This document shows, one piece after another, positions 1-8,473 of a stretch of DNA of 18,672 nt (positions are counted from its first letter, which is position 1; every line of letters begins with the position of its first letter). Where the stretch lies: positions 1 to 18,672 of the forward strand of contig CALCNB010000332.1 in assembly GCA_937897785.1 (NCBI GenBank), written 5' to 3'. Origin of the DNA: an uncultured Cellvibrionales bacterium. Lineage in GTDB: Bacteria > Pseudomonadota > Gammaproteobacteria > Pseudomonadales > UBA7434. The position numbers were made by a program, and so were the translations under genes. The notes under the pieces are model-generated. The model had not been told where the DNA came from and made no database searches. It was given only the letters and a program-made list of their open reading frames with translations.

Positions 1-104
1 CGAGGGCTGCGGATTGTGTGATTCCTAACATTGCTTCGATTTGTAATTATTAAAGCAATGGTGAACACTTTTTCACTAATGTCACTATTTAAGTTATTTT
101 GTCT
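1..104. other. Left-edge non-coding or gene-end region
   Basis: This stretch before coaE is AT-rich and holds no recognisable gene. On the plus strand one frame is open from position 3 to a TAA at 51-53, so it could be the last 16 codons of an upstream gene cut by the window edge. On the minus strand an ATG (complement of 29-31) opens a frame that runs off the left edge as Met-Leu-Gly-Ile-Thr-Gln, which could equally be the start of a divergent gene. Neither is long enough to judge. No clear promoter or Shine-Dalgarno sequence is visible ahead of coaE. Confidence 0.3.
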
Positions 105-683
105 ATGAAGGTTGGCCTAAGCGGAGGGATTGCTTGCGGGAAGTCGACAGTACTTGGGTTTTTCCGTGAAGCTGGCTGGCAGACGGTTGATTCAGACGCA
201 GTGGTGCGCGAGTTATTGGCTACGGATGCCTCGGTACAAGCACATTTGCGCTCGCGCTGGGGCGAGGCGGTTTTTGCCGACGGGGCAGTTGATCGCGCTG
301 CTGTGGCAAAGCGCGTTTTCGGCAACGAGGGCGATTTAAAATGGCTGGAAGAGCTTCTGCACCCGCTCGTGCGCGAGAGTTGGCTAGCTTCGATCGCCCA
401 AGCTCCTAATGCAAACTGGTTAGTGGAGATCCCTTTGCTCTTTGAAAAAAGGCTTGAAACCCGCTTCGATTTAACTGTTTGTGTAGTGAGTCCACCTGAT
501 GTAGCCGCCGACCGCATGGTTGCCAGAGCTTACACAGAAGAGCAAATCGAGCAGCGCCGTAAGCAGCAGATGCCCCTCGAAGAAAAAATGGAGCTCGCCG
601 ATTATCTTATTTCCAACGCGGGTAGCCTTGAATTTTTGAAACAACAAACCACGAGACTGATTAAGCAGATCACTACGCACTAA
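105..683 (+). CDS. coaE: Dephospho-CoA kinase
   Basis: CoaE phosphorylates the 3'-hydroxyl of dephospho-CoA with ATP, the last step of coenzyme A synthesis in the cytoplasm. The 192-residue product starts with an NTP-binding P-loop (GGIACGKST, residues 7-15, Lys13), followed by the DSD acceptor-site motif (29-31), an HPLVRE motif in the middle and VEIPLLFEKR. These are all standard for the family, and the length is normal. I chose ATG 105; an in-frame TTG at 99 would add two residues. No Shine-Dalgarno sequence is seen. In gammaproteobacteria coaE usually sits with pilD and yacG. Here it precedes rho, an arrangement I associate with Opitutae-type Verrucomicrobia, and its late QQMPLEEK segment also fits that group. 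The function is secure; the taxonomic reading is inference. Confidence 0.93.
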   Translation: MKVGLSGGIACGKSTVLGFFREAGWQTVDSDAVVRELLATDASVQAHLRSRWGEAVFADGAVDRAAVAKRVFGNEGDLKWLEELLHPLVRESWLASIAQAPNANWLVEIPLLFEKRLETRFDLTVCVVSPPDVAADRMVARAYTEEQIEQRRKQQMPLEEKMELADYLISNAGSLEFLKQQTTRLIKQITTH

Positions 684-754
684 TGCGGACTGTATAGGCT
701 CGGAAACCCCAGCAACTTACTATGAGGCATTCATAACCTCACTAATAGACATCC

Positions 755-2674
755 ATGAGCACTGACGAAGAAAACGATGCCCTCCCTCAAGAGGACTATT
801 CCACTGCTGCCGAAGCCGCGCCTAAAAAGCGAGCGACTAAAAAAGCCGCTAAGAAGGCTACGAAAAAACCTGCGATCCAAAAGAGTGCTGTCGCAAAGGA
901 CTTGGGCGACACAGTATCAGATACGTTCACACCCGGCGAGATCGCACCTGCGCAAGCAGGATCCGATGCCAAGCTATCTGCATCCTCGAGTGGCGATGAT
1001 GAGGTGACTTTTAGTGCTGACATTAAGGTCGACCAAGTCGAAGAAAAAGATTTGGGCGATCAGCCAGAGCAGCCTCGTGAACCCAAAGTTGGGCACGGAA
1101 ATGGTGGCAAGGGTCATAAACCAAACCATAACAACGGGCCAAAGAACCAAAATCAGAACCAGCACCCGAACGATCGGCAAAAGGGCAATGGTAAGTTTAA
1201 CAAGAATAACAAAAACAACAACAAACGTAAGCGCGGCAAAAATAACCGCTGGGATAAAAATAAGGCTAAGCGTGAGCGCGAAGAGGAGACTCCGATCGAA
1301 TTTGGCGAGCTGCTTGATTGGGAGGTGCTCGAAAATCGTGAAGACATCCTCGCTCTGGCCGAAGATCTGAAGTCGGGTGGTGGCGAACCGCTCGATTATG
1401 TGCGTATCTATAACATGCTATTGCCGGAGCTGCGCGAAGAGGTCGCGTCGCTAGGGATCGATACGCCGAATGCGCCGAATCGCGATCAGTTGATCGATGC
1501 TATTACCAAGTATGCCGCCGAGAAGAAAGCGGCTATTGTGACCACAGGTATCTTAGAGATTTTAGACGACGATGAGGGTGGCCTCATTGTCTACGAGCGC
1601 GACAGTTATCGTGTGAAAGCACTTAGCGCTTATGTGCCGCAGGCTTTCATTAAGCACTACGGCTTGCAGCGCGGGCATATTGTCCGGGCGCAACTGCATC
1701 CACACCGTGAGGGTGAATCTTGCCCGATCGTCGTCAGAATTGAATCAGTGATGGATCAGGATCCAGAGACCCTCAGTGAGATCGTTCCCTTTACCGAGCG
1801 TGTGCCTTACTACCCAACCTCTCGCATCTTGATGGAGGCTGATTCTGAAGCAAAGTGGGATAACCTCTCCATGCGTGTCGTTGATTGCCTCACTCCTGTT
1901 GGCTTCGGCCAGCGAGGACTTATCGTCGCACCGCCGCGCACGGGTAAGACCGTGCTCATGCAAGGCATGGCAAATTCCATTCAGAAAAATTATCCGGACT
2001 CTCACCTAATTATCCTTCTGATTGACGAGCGCCCCGAAGAGGTCACCGACTTTCGCCGGCAAGTCAGTGGCGAGGTGATCAGTTCGACCTTCGACGAAAC
2101 AGCGGAGAGCCATGTCCATGCTGCTGAAATGGTAATTGAAAAGGCGCGCCGCATGGTCGAAGTCGGTAAAGATGTTGTTATCTTACTCGATTCAATCACC
2201 CGCTTGGCGCGAGCTTACAACACAACTATGCCCAGTAGTGGTAAGATCCTCTCTGGTGGTGTCGAAGCCAACGCTCTGCAAAAACCGAAGCGCTTCTTCG
2301 GCTCTGCTCGTAACATTGAAGATGGCGGCAGTTTGACCATTATTGCGACTGCGTTAGTGGAGACGGGCAGCAAGATGGATGAGGTTATTTTCGAAGAGTT
2401 TAAAGGCACAGGTAATATGGAGCTTCATCTCGATCGTAAGGTGGCTGAAAAACGCGTCTACCCGGCAATTAATGTACGGCGCTCAGGCACTCGCCGCGAA
2501 GAACTACTCACCAAAGAAGAAGAGCTTCAGCACATGTGGATTTTACGCAAGCTGCTGCACTCTATGGAAGATACTCAAGCAGTCGAATTTCTTATTGATA
2601 AACTCAAAGACACCAAAACTAATGACGAGTTCTTTACGTCTATGAAACGTCAAAAAACTGGAAAAATCGCTTAG
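755..2674 (+). CDS. rho: Transcription termination factor Rho, long N-terminally extended form
   Basis: Rho is a hexameric RNA-dependent ATPase/translocase that ends transcription of untranslated RNA. The product is 639 residues against about 419 in E. coli. Residues 1-190 are low-complexity: an Ala/Lys-rich histone-H1-like tract (about 23-45), an acidic middle, then an Asn/Lys/Gly-rich tract (about 118-175). A Rho_N-like helical segment follows (about 211-258), then a cold-shock-like RNA-binding domain (about 262-335) and the ATPase core. The core has Walker A APPRTGKT (392-399), Walker B ILLDS (Asp479), the conserved [16 protein letters not shown] block (from Glu547) and RSGTRREEL, which holds the arginine finger. 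The usual RNP1 motif GFGFLR is not kept. The extension and core wording are not gammaproteobacterial, but the last 60 or so residues could be, and G+C drops sharply near the 3' end. It may be a transferred gene or an assembly hybrid. Confidence 0.93.
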   Translation: MSTDEENDALPQEDYSTAAEAAPKKRATKKAAKKATKKPAIQKSAVAKDLGDTVSDTFTPGEIAPAQAGSDAKLSASSSGDDEVTFSADIKVDQVEEKDLGDQPEQPREPKVGHGNGGKGHKPNHNNGPKNQNQNQHPNDRQKGNGKFNKNNKNNNKRKRGKNNRWDKNKAKREREEETPIEFGELLDWEVLENREDILALAEDLKSGGGEPLDYVRIYNMLLPELREEVASLGIDTPNAPNRDQLIDAITKYAAEKKAAIVTTGILEILDDDEGGLIVYERDSYRVKALSAYVPQAFIKHYGLQRGHIVRAQLHPHREGESCPIVVRIESVMDQDPETLSEIVPFTERVPYYPTSRILMEADSEAKWDNLSMRVVDCLTPVGFGQRGLIVAPPRTGKTVLMQGMANSIQKNYPDSHLIILLIDERPEEVTDFRRQVSGEVISSTFDETAESHVHAAEMVIEKARRMVEVGKDVVILLDSITRLARAYNTTMPSSGKILSGGVEANALQKPKRFFGSARNIEDGGSLTIIATALVETGSKMDEVIFEEFKGTGNMELHLDRKVAEKRVYPAINVRRSGTRREELLTKEEELQHMWILRKLLHSMEDTQAVEFLIDKLKDTKTNDEFFTSMKRQKTGKIA

Positions 2675-2685
2675 CGATCTAGACT

Positions 2686-4170
2686 ATGAGTTTGCAATTT
2701 AATGATTTGCGTGACTTCATCGGCTACCTAGAGGATCATGGTCAATTAGTTAGAATCTCACAGCCCATTGATCCCTATCTCGAAATGACAGAAATTTGTG
2801 ACCGCGCTTTAAAACAGCGTGGTCCTGCTATCTTATTTGAAAATCCCATCGGCCATGATATGCCAGTACTAGGCAACCTGTTTGGTACCGAGCAACGCGT
2901 TGCCCTTGCAATGGGTGAAACCGATGTCTCTGCTCTGCGTGAAATTGGCAAATTATTGGCCTTTTTAAAAGAACCCGAGCCGCCAAAGGGTTTAAAAGAT
3001 ATGTGGGAAAAAGCACCTATTTTCAAACAGGTGCTCAATATGAACCCAAAAACTATCAAGAAGCCACCTTGTCAAACTCAGCAGTCGATAGGTGAGCAGG
3101 TCGATTTATCGCGCCTACCGGTTCAGACCTGTTGGCCTGGCGATGCAGGCCCGCTCATCACTTGGCCCTTAGTCGTTACCAAGGGGCCCAATAAAACGCG
3201 GCAAAATCTTGGTATTTACCGCATGCAGGTGATCGGTAAAAATAAATTAATCATGCGCTGGTTATCGCATCGCGGCGGTGCTTTAGATTTTAAAGAATGG
3301 CAACAACAACACCCAGGCCAAGGATTTCCTGTCGCCATTGCCTTGGGTGCCGACCCAGCCACGACCTTAGGGGCTGTGACTCCCGTGCCTGATAACCTGT
3401 CTGAATATGCGTTTGCGGGCTTACTCCGAGGCGCCAAAACAGAAGTCGCTGAATGCCTGCATTCAGATTTACAAGTGCCTGCTCATGCTGAAATTATTTT
3501 AGAAGGGGTTATTGAGCCAGACGAAATGGCTGATGAGGGTCCTTTTGGTGATCATACCGGTTACTACAATGAAGTTGATCGCTTCCCGGTATTAACAGTA
3601 ACCGCAATCACGCATCGCGACAAGCCGATCTACCACAGCACCTATACTGGGCGACCGCCCGATGAGCCAGCAATTCTTGGGTTGGCATTGAATGAAGTGT
3701 TCATCCCCTTACTGCAAAAAACTTTTCCCGAAATTAGCGATTTTTATTTGCCGCCTGAAGGCTGCTCCTATCGACTTGCTGTCGTTACCATAAAAAAACA
3801 ATACCCTGGTCATGCCAAGCGAGTCATGATGGGCGTATGGTCCTTCCTTCGTCAGTTTATGTACACCAAGTTTGTCATTGTCACCGACGATGATATTGAT
3901 GCGCGAAATTGGCAAGATGTGATTTGGGCAATAACAACCCGTATGGACCCTGCTAGAGATACCGTGCTGGTTGAAAACACCCCCATTGATTATCTTGACT
4001 TTGCCTCTCCTGTTTCAGGTCTTGGATCAAAAATGGGCTTAGATGCTACTAATAAATGGCCAGGCGAAACGGATCGCGAATGGGGTGAAGCCATTACAAT
4101 GGATCCTTCCGTAGTCGAAAAAATCGATCAGCTTTGGTCCTCATTAGGAATCGAGAAAAGCGATGCTTAA
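2686..4170 (+). CDS. ubiD: 4-hydroxy-3-polyprenylbenzoate decarboxylase UbiD
   Basis: UbiD removes the carboxyl group from 3-polyprenyl-4-hydroxybenzoate in ubiquinone synthesis, using prenylated FMN made by UbiX. At 494 residues it is full length (E. coli 497). The N-terminus has the family pattern [10 protein letters not shown], and the GIYRMQV segment carries the expected active-site arginine. EGVIEP and [12 protein letters not shown] (Glu273, Glu277 and Glu284 lie in this stretch) supply the conserved acids of the Arg-Glu-Glu catalytic set. The gene starts 11 bases after the rho stop with no visible Shine-Dalgarno sequence, so cotranscription with rho is possible. rho-ubiD adjacency is typical of gammaproteobacteria. 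G+C here is lower than in coaE and most of rho, and continues at that level to the right. UbiX is not in the window. Confidence 0.95.
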   Translation: MSLQFNDLRDFIGYLEDHGQLVRISQPIDPYLEMTEICDRALKQRGPAILFENPIGHDMPVLGNLFGTEQRVALAMGETDVSALREIGKLLAFLKEPEPPKGLKDMWEKAPIFKQVLNMNPKTIKKPPCQTQQSIGEQVDLSRLPVQTCWPGDAGPLITWPLVVTKGPNKTRQNLGIYRMQVIGKNKLIMRWLSHRGGALDFKEWQQQHPGQGFPVAIALGADPATTLGAVTPVPDNLSEYAFAGLLRGAKTEVAECLHSDLQVPAHAEIILEGVIEPDEMADEGPFGDHTGYYNEVDRFPVLTVTAITHRDKPIYHSTYTGRPPDEPAILGLALNEVFIPLLQKTFPEISDFYLPPEGCSYRLAVVTIKKQYPGHAKRVMMGVWSFLRQFMYTKFVIVTDDDIDARNWQDVIWAITTRMDPARDTVLVENTPIDYLDFASPVSGLGSKMGLDATNKWPGETDREWGEAITMDPSVVEKIDQLWSSLGIEKSDA

Positions 4171-4179
4171 TCACCGGCT

Positions 4180-4185
4180 TATAAT
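4180..4185 (+). promoter_or_regulatory. Possible -10 element upstream of prpE
   Basis: A perfect TATAAT hexamer lies in the 45-base gap between ubiD and the acyl-CoA synthetase gene, about 30 bases before its ATG. I see no good -35 box at 16-18 bases upstream, so this is only a candidate for an independent promoter. Confidence 0.25.
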
Positions 4186-4215
4186 TCGCTACCACTAAGT
4201 TTCGGATTAAATGCT

Positions 4216-6150
4216 ATGAGCTATCAACAAGAATATCAGCAGTCTCTCAACAATAAGATTGAATTTTGGGCCGCTAAGGCCAGCGCTTTAAGCTGGTTCA
4301 AACCGCCGCAAACCATTTTAAGCAAAGATGCAAACGGTATCGACCGATGGTTTGCTGATGGCGAACTTAACACGGCTTATCTCGCTCTCGATTATCACAT
4401 TGAACAAGGCCGTGGTGATCAAGCAGCTGTTATTTATGATTCGCCGGTGACTAATACGATCGAATCCATTAGCTATTCAATGTTGCGTGATCGGGTGGCG
4501 TTATTGGCTGGCGTACTGACCTCTTTAGGGATCAATCAAGGTGATCGAGTACTGATTTATTTACCGATGATTCCGCAAGCGGTGATCGCTATGCTAGCTT
4601 GCGCAAGAATCGGCGCAATCCATTCAGTTGTATTCGGTGGTTTTGCCGCACAAGAAATTGCTAGCCGAATCGACGATGCTACCCCTGATGTTATCTTAAC
4701 GGCTTCTTGCGGCATTGAATTTGATAATATTATTCCTTATCTCCCTATTGTAGACCAAGCAATAGCGTTAGCGACTCATCACATTAAGCATTGTGTCGTT
4801 TACCAACGCCAACAACATCATGCTGAGCTAAAAACTAAACCAACCGCTTCTTTAAGCGATAACACAGTTACATACAGTGATTGGCAGGCATTACTCGATC
4901 AAGCTTCACCAGCTGACTGCGTAATGGTCAAAGCCACTGATCCGCTCTATATTTTATACACCTCAGGTACAACGGGAAAACCTAAAGGAGTTGTCAGAGA
5001 TAATGGTGGTCATGCTGTGGCACTGCATTACAGCATGAAAGCTATTTATAATATTGAGCCGGGCGAGGTTTTTTGGGCTGCATCGGATGTTGGCTGGGTG
5101 GTCGGCCACTCCTATATCGTCTACGGACCGCTAATCGCTGGCTGCACCACCGTACTGTATGAAGGTAAGCCGATTCGAACCCCTGACGCCGGCGCATTTT
5201 GGCGGGTCTGCGAACAACATAAAGTAAAAGCAATATTTTCTGCACCGACAGCATTCAGGGCAATTAAAAAAGCGGATGCGAATGGCAAATACCTTAGTCA
5301 TTATGATTTATCACATCTCCAAGCGGCTTTTCTGGCCGGCGAACGAACCGACCCCGCCACCTTTGAATGGCTAAGCCAACTCTTAGATAAACCGATTATC
5401 GATCACTGGTGGCAAACGGAGACAGGTTGGTCGATTGCTGCAAGTATGACGGGTATTGAAAGCTTGCCTTGCAAAGCCGGCTCGGCTTCTCTGCCCGTGC
5501 CAGGCTTTGAGCTGAGTATTGTCGACGACACTGGTAATCGATTAGCTGCTAACCAGCAAGGGAATATCTTGCTTAAACTGCCGCTACCGCCCTCAAGCTT
5601 TCCAACCCTTTGGAACGATTTTGATCGCTATCAAGCGAGCTACCTGAGTGATTTTCCTGGCTTTTATCTCACGGGTGATGGTGGTTATTTTGACGAGCAA
5701 GGTTATTTATTTGTCATGGGACGCACTGACGATGTGATTAATGTTGCCGGCCATCGTTTTTCTACTGGCGAGATGGAAGAAGTGGTTGCCTCCCACTCAG
5801 CCATTGCTGAATGCGCGGTGATCGGTATTCACGACTCACTGAGAGGCCAAGTACCGATTGCCATGGTAATTGTTAAGGATGGCATAGCGAGCGAAAATAT
5901 TAATCGAATTCCCAAGGAGATTATCGCTTTAGTACGCGAAAAGATTGGTGCAGTCGCCTATTTAAAGCAAGCCTTAGTCGTGAAACGCCTACCTAAAACC
6001 CGCTCAGGAAAAATACTTCGCAACGTACTAAGGCAATTGGCTGACGGTGAAAATTTCAGACCGCCATCAACGATCGACGACCCTGAAGCGTTAACAGAAA
6101 TGGAAAAAATATTTAAAGATTATAAAGTTGGCTACTATCAGTCACCATAG
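4216..6150 (+). CDS. prpE: Propionyl-CoA synthetase (propionate-CoA ligase)
   Basis: This AMP-forming acyl-CoA synthetase activates short-chain acids, most likely propionate, to the CoA thioester with ATP. It is 644 residues, the normal size for PrpE. The N-terminal YQQEYQQSLNN and WFKPP segments belong to the PrpE/acetyl-CoA synthetase subgroup. The AMP-binding signature YTSGTTGKPKG is followed by VVRDNGGHAVAL, which is typical of PrpE rather than Acs. Further motifs are DHWWQTETGW, TGDGGYFDEQGY, GRTDDVINVAGHRFS, and LPKTRSGKILR with the catalytic, acetylatable Lys599. The start is supported by a GGAT about 9 bases upstream. No methylcitrate-cycle genes (prpBCD) are next to it, so the fate of the propionyl-CoA cannot be read here. 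Acetate or another short acid as substrate is a minor alternative. Confidence 0.88.
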   Translation: MSYQQEYQQSLNNKIEFWAAKASALSWFKPPQTILSKDANGIDRWFADGELNTAYLALDYHIEQGRGDQAAVIYDSPVTNTIESISYSMLRDRVALLAGVLTSLGINQGDRVLIYLPMIPQAVIAMLACARIGAIHSVVFGGFAAQEIASRIDDATPDVILTASCGIEFDNIIPYLPIVDQAIALATHHIKHCVVYQRQQHHAELKTKPTASLSDNTVTYSDWQALLDQASPADCVMVKATDPLYILYTSGTTGKPKGVVRDNGGHAVALHYSMKAIYNIEPGEVFWAASDVGWVVGHSYIVYGPLIAGCTTVLYEGKPIRTPDAGAFWRVCEQHKVKAIFSAPTAFRAIKKADANGKYLSHYDLSHLQAAFLAGERTDPATFEWLSQLLDKPIIDHWWQTETGWSIAASMTGIESLPCKAGSASLPVPGFELSIVDDTGNRLAANQQGNILLKLPLPPSSFPTLWNDFDRYQASYLSDFPGFYLTGDGGYFDEQGYLFVMGRTDDVINVAGHRFSTGEMEEVVASHSAIAECAVIGIHDSLRGQVPIAMVIVKDGIASENINRIPKEIIALVREKIGAVAYLKQALVVKRLPKTRSGKILRNVLRQLADGENFRPPSTIDDPEALTEMEKIFKDYKVGYYQSP

Positions 6151-6174
6151 CCGTACCGCCTCAATATGATAAAC

Positions 6175-6717
6175 CTAACGCTGTGGATACAGTTGAAGTT
6201 CGCCGGCCGTTTTATTTCGCTGATTACTGCGCTCTAACTCTTTCGCGTCCCAAAAAGATCGAATCTCAAGATAGTTATCGAGATTTAATTTTTCAGTGCA
6301 CACCCATAACCGCTCATATCCAGTATGTGAGATCAGCCACCCTTGATCAGTTTTGACGTACTCATCCCAATAAATTCCAGCACCGGTAATTTTGACTTTA
6401 TCATCTAAAATATAACAGGTATCTTCAAAATGCCACATGCCCGTCGCATGAGTCTCATCAACAAAGGTAATCTCTGGATGGTGCGCCTGATGCTGCGAAA
6501 GGAATTCATGCTTTGACATTGATTCATCTAAAAAATTAAAAATCTCCTCACGGCCATGACACGAATGCCGGCCATTATCATAAGCTGTGGTAGCATCTTC
6601 AGTGAAAAGCTTAATTAAATCGTCAAATTGTTTACTGTCGAGCCGACGAAAATATTCATACTTAATATTTTGTATAGCATCTTTTTCTAACAGTACCTGC
6701 ACTGGATCAAGACTCAT
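6175..6717 (-). CDS. NTF2/SnoaL-like family protein
   Basis: The 180-residue protein looks like a single SnoaL-like domain of the NTF2 fold, a small cone-shaped pocket used by many isomerases, dehydratases and non-catalytic binding proteins. Visible family traits are IKYEYFRRLDSKQFDDLIKLF, then FTEDAT near the N-terminus, a GREEIFNFLDE helix, HQAHHPEI, and a strand-rich second half ending DQGWLISHTGYERLW. His/Asp residues that could serve as acid-base groups are present, but I cannot assign a substrate. A strong Shine-Dalgarno sequence (AGGAG, 7 bases before the ATG) supports the start. The gene converges on prpE with a 24-base gap and diverges from the phosphatase gene. Similar proteins often accompany aromatic or steroid degradation genes, and a Rieske oxygenase lies nearby on the same strand, but a functional link is only a guess. 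Confidence 0.75.
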   Translation of the reverse strand: MSLDPVQVLLEKDAIQNIKYEYFRRLDSKQFDDLIKLFTEDATTAYDNGRHSCHGREEIFNFLDESMSKHEFLSQHQAHHPEITFVDETHATGMWHFEDTCYILDDKVKITGAGIYWDEYVKTDQGWLISHTGYERLWVCTEKLNLDNYLEIRSFWDAKELERSNQRNKTAGELQLYPQR

Positions 6718-6831
6718 GGTATTCTCCTAACGATTACGCATCCTAAAACTTATTATATAGTTTTTATCTTTAGCGCTAAGCTGTATCAGTATAGCTATGA
6801 CGATAAAATAACATTAAACCAACAGGAAACA
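6718..6831. promoter_or_regulatory. Divergent promoter region between NTF2-like and phosphatase genes
   Basis: This 114-base AT-rich gap must carry the start signals of both genes. On the minus strand there is a perfect -10 (TATAAT, complement of 6752-6757), 35 bases ahead of the NTF2-like ATG, with only a weak -35 (TTAGCG at 16 bases). On the plus strand the -10 is unclear; TAAAAT at 6804-6809 is the best candidate. A 10-base perfect palindrome, TTAGCGCTAA, sits at 6770-6779, near the expected minus-strand -35, and could be an operator half or chance. Confidence 0.4.
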
Positions 6832-7311
6832 ATGACTATTCATATCGTATTCGTCTGTTTGGGTAACATTTGCCGCTCGCCAAGCGCTCAAGGCATTCTT
6901 GAGAAGCTAGTAAACGATGCTAAGCTGCAAGATAAAATTACCGTTGATTCATGTGGCACAGCGGCATTTAATGTTGGCAAGCATCCCGATCCTAGAGCTA
7001 TTGCTGCATGCCAGCGCAAAGGCTATTCAATCGAACAGCAAATCGCGAGACAAATTACGCCGACTGATTATCAGCAAGCTAACTATATTATATCAATGGA
7101 TAATATTAATTTGATGAGCGTGAAGGCTTGGGCACCAGATGACTACCAAGGTGAGCTGAGTTTATTTATGCGCTACGGTGGCGGCAGCGAATTCGCGCAA
7201 GTACCCGACCCTTACTACCATGAAGCCAATCAATTTGATGGAACAATAGCCGTTTTAGAAAAAGCTGCAAAAGGTCTGCTTGCACACCTAAGGGAAAATC
7301 ATCAGCTTTAA
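6832..7311 (+). CDS. Low-molecular-weight protein tyrosine phosphatase
   Basis: The 159-residue protein has the full low-molecular-weight PTP layout. The N-terminal P-loop VCLGNICRS holds the nucleophile Cys9 and phosphate-binding Arg15, and the DPYY motif near the C-terminus holds the general acid Asp126. The length is typical. It would hydrolyse phosphotyrosine in the cytoplasm. Family members such as Wzb partner tyrosine kinases in capsule export, but no kinase or polysaccharide gene is nearby, so this one is a stand-alone member of unknown target. An AGGA sequence 6-9 bases before the ATG supports the start. The stop is only 4 bases from the stop of the convergent Rieske gene. Arsenate reductases of the ArsC type share the fold, but the second tyrosine of DPYY favours a phosphatase. 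Confidence 0.9.
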   Translation: MTIHIVFVCLGNICRSPSAQGILEKLVNDAKLQDKITVDSCGTAAFNVGKHPDPRAIAACQRKGYSIEQQIARQITPTDYQQANYIISMDNINLMSVKAWAPDDYQGELSLFMRYGGGSEFAQVPDPYYHEANQFDGTIAVLEKAAKGLLAHLRENHQL

Positions 7312-7315
7312 ATCA

Positions 7316-8437
7316 TCAATCTTTTAACGCACTATGCCATCGCTGATGCCATAGCTGTACTACCGGTTCATTTCGCCCTATCACAATATCACATTGCTGT
7401 GCCGTCAAACCCTGTTGACATTGTTCAGCTGCGGGTAAATCTTCGTTAGCAAATATGTCACCGCCAAAGTTATAAGCCTGTACGCTCTCTTCAACTGAAT
7501 CCCCTTTAGCGCAAGCCCCCATATAATAGACTACCGACTGCTCAGCAGAAGCGCCAGGCTCTACCCGAATGATTTGGGCATCTTTAGCATTCACAACAAT
7601 GACCGTGCCTGGAAACAAGGTATGACTAATAGCACCTGGCAGGCGAGCCGGCCATTCGCTAACAGGTTTTTCAGCCCAACGTTCTATGCCTTTTAAAGGA
7701 AATGCCCATCGCGTATGCCTACCAAACTCATCAAACACACTGTGTGAAGTCATCATCGGCGCTAATGATTGGCCATGCAACTTAGCAAAATGGTAAGACT
7801 CATGGCTCAGGCTTACGACCAGCTTCCAATTAGCTGCTACATTAAATTTTCGCGTAGTAATATTTTCTAACTGTGAAAAGTTAAACTCTTTTATTTGAGT
7901 ATCTAAAGGGGCTAAAAACGCTTGTAGCGTTGACATTGAAACATCCTGAGTCAAACCAACTAACAACAAGCCCTGACATTCAACAATGGGTAACGCTTTT
8001 AGGCCACAGTCTGATTTTTCAATATCAAAACAATGCTGCTTAGGTACGCCCACTAAATTACCGTCTAAGTCGTAAGTCCAACCATGGAAGCCACAACTCA
8101 TTGTTTTTTTATTCCCTGCACCATCTGCAACACGAGCACCACGATGGGAGCAAGCATTAATAAACGCTTTCAGTTCGCCTAAACCATTGCGTGTGACGAC
8201 GATTGGAATACCCATACACTCAACTGTCATAAAGCTATCGGGTTCGGAAACGCTGCCTGAAAAACCAATCAGTTGCGGGGTGTCTAAGAAAAATTGCTGT
8301 CGTTCTTTTTCAAACCGTTCTGGATCAGTAAAGAAGCTCGCGGGCTCAGTGATTGAATTCTCATATTCATCACTGCTGTCATTCACAATATGATCAATTA
8401 AACGAGACATTAATTGCTGGGATATGTTTTTTGACAT
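7316..8437 (-). CDS. Rieske non-heme iron oxygenase, alpha subunit
   Basis: This 373-residue protein resembles the large subunit of ring-hydroxylating or related Rieske oxygenases. The Rieske [2Fe-2S] ligands are Cys96, His98, Cys115 and His118 (CSHRG and CGFHGWTYD). In the catalytic half, ESYHFAKLH supplies the bridging Glu213 and the iron ligands His216 and His221, and NEDL gives the third iron ligand, Asp333. All iron and cluster ligands are therefore present and the enzyme should be active. It would need a ferredoxin/reductase, and none is encoded in the window. The substrate cannot be told; aromatic acids, steroids and quaternary amines are all used by relatives. It starts 36 bases after the orn stop on the same strand, so it may be read from the orn promoter. 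No strong Shine-Dalgarno sequence is visible. Confidence 0.85.
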   Translation of the reverse strand: MSKNISQQLMSRLIDHIVNDSSDEYENSITEPASFFTDPERFEKERQQFFLDTPQLIGFSGSVSEPDSFMTVECMGIPIVVTRNGLGELKAFINACSHRGARVADGAGNKKTMSCGFHGWTYDLDGNLVGVPKQHCFDIEKSDCGLKALPIVECQGLLLVGLTQDVSMSTLQAFLAPLDTQIKEFNFSQLENITTRKFNVAANWKLVVSLSHESYHFAKLHGQSLAPMMTSHSVFDEFGRHTRWAFPLKGIERWAEKPVSEWPARLPGAISHTLFPGTVIVVNAKDAQIIRVEPGASAEQSVVYYMGACAKGDSVEESVQAYNFGGDIFANEDLPAAEQCQQGLTAQQCDIVIGRNEPVVQLWHQRWHSALKD

Positions 8438-8473
8438 GCTTGTTATTCTATTTTTGTCAATGATGATTAGCGA

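Noticed and set aside
89..517. Long antisense open frame opposite coaE, and similar ones opposite rho, ubiD and prpE
   Set aside because: Low-complexity Ser/Arg-rich translations with no family traits, lying opposite well-supported genes; shadow frames.
723..741. Hairpin TGAGG/CCTCA between coaE and rho as a terminator or rho leader
   Set aside because: Only a 5-pair stem with a 9-base loop and no U-run; too weak to call.
6175..6717. NTF2-like protein as the beta subunit of the Rieske oxygenase
   Set aside because: Ring-hydroxylating beta subunits share the fold and size, but the sequence reads as a SnoaL-like protein and the genes are not adjacent (the phosphatase lies between).
8455..8460. 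Perfect TTGACA on the minus strand upstream of the Rieske gene as a -35 box
   Set aside because: A -10 at 17 bases would fall on the start codon itself, so no usable promoter can be drawn.
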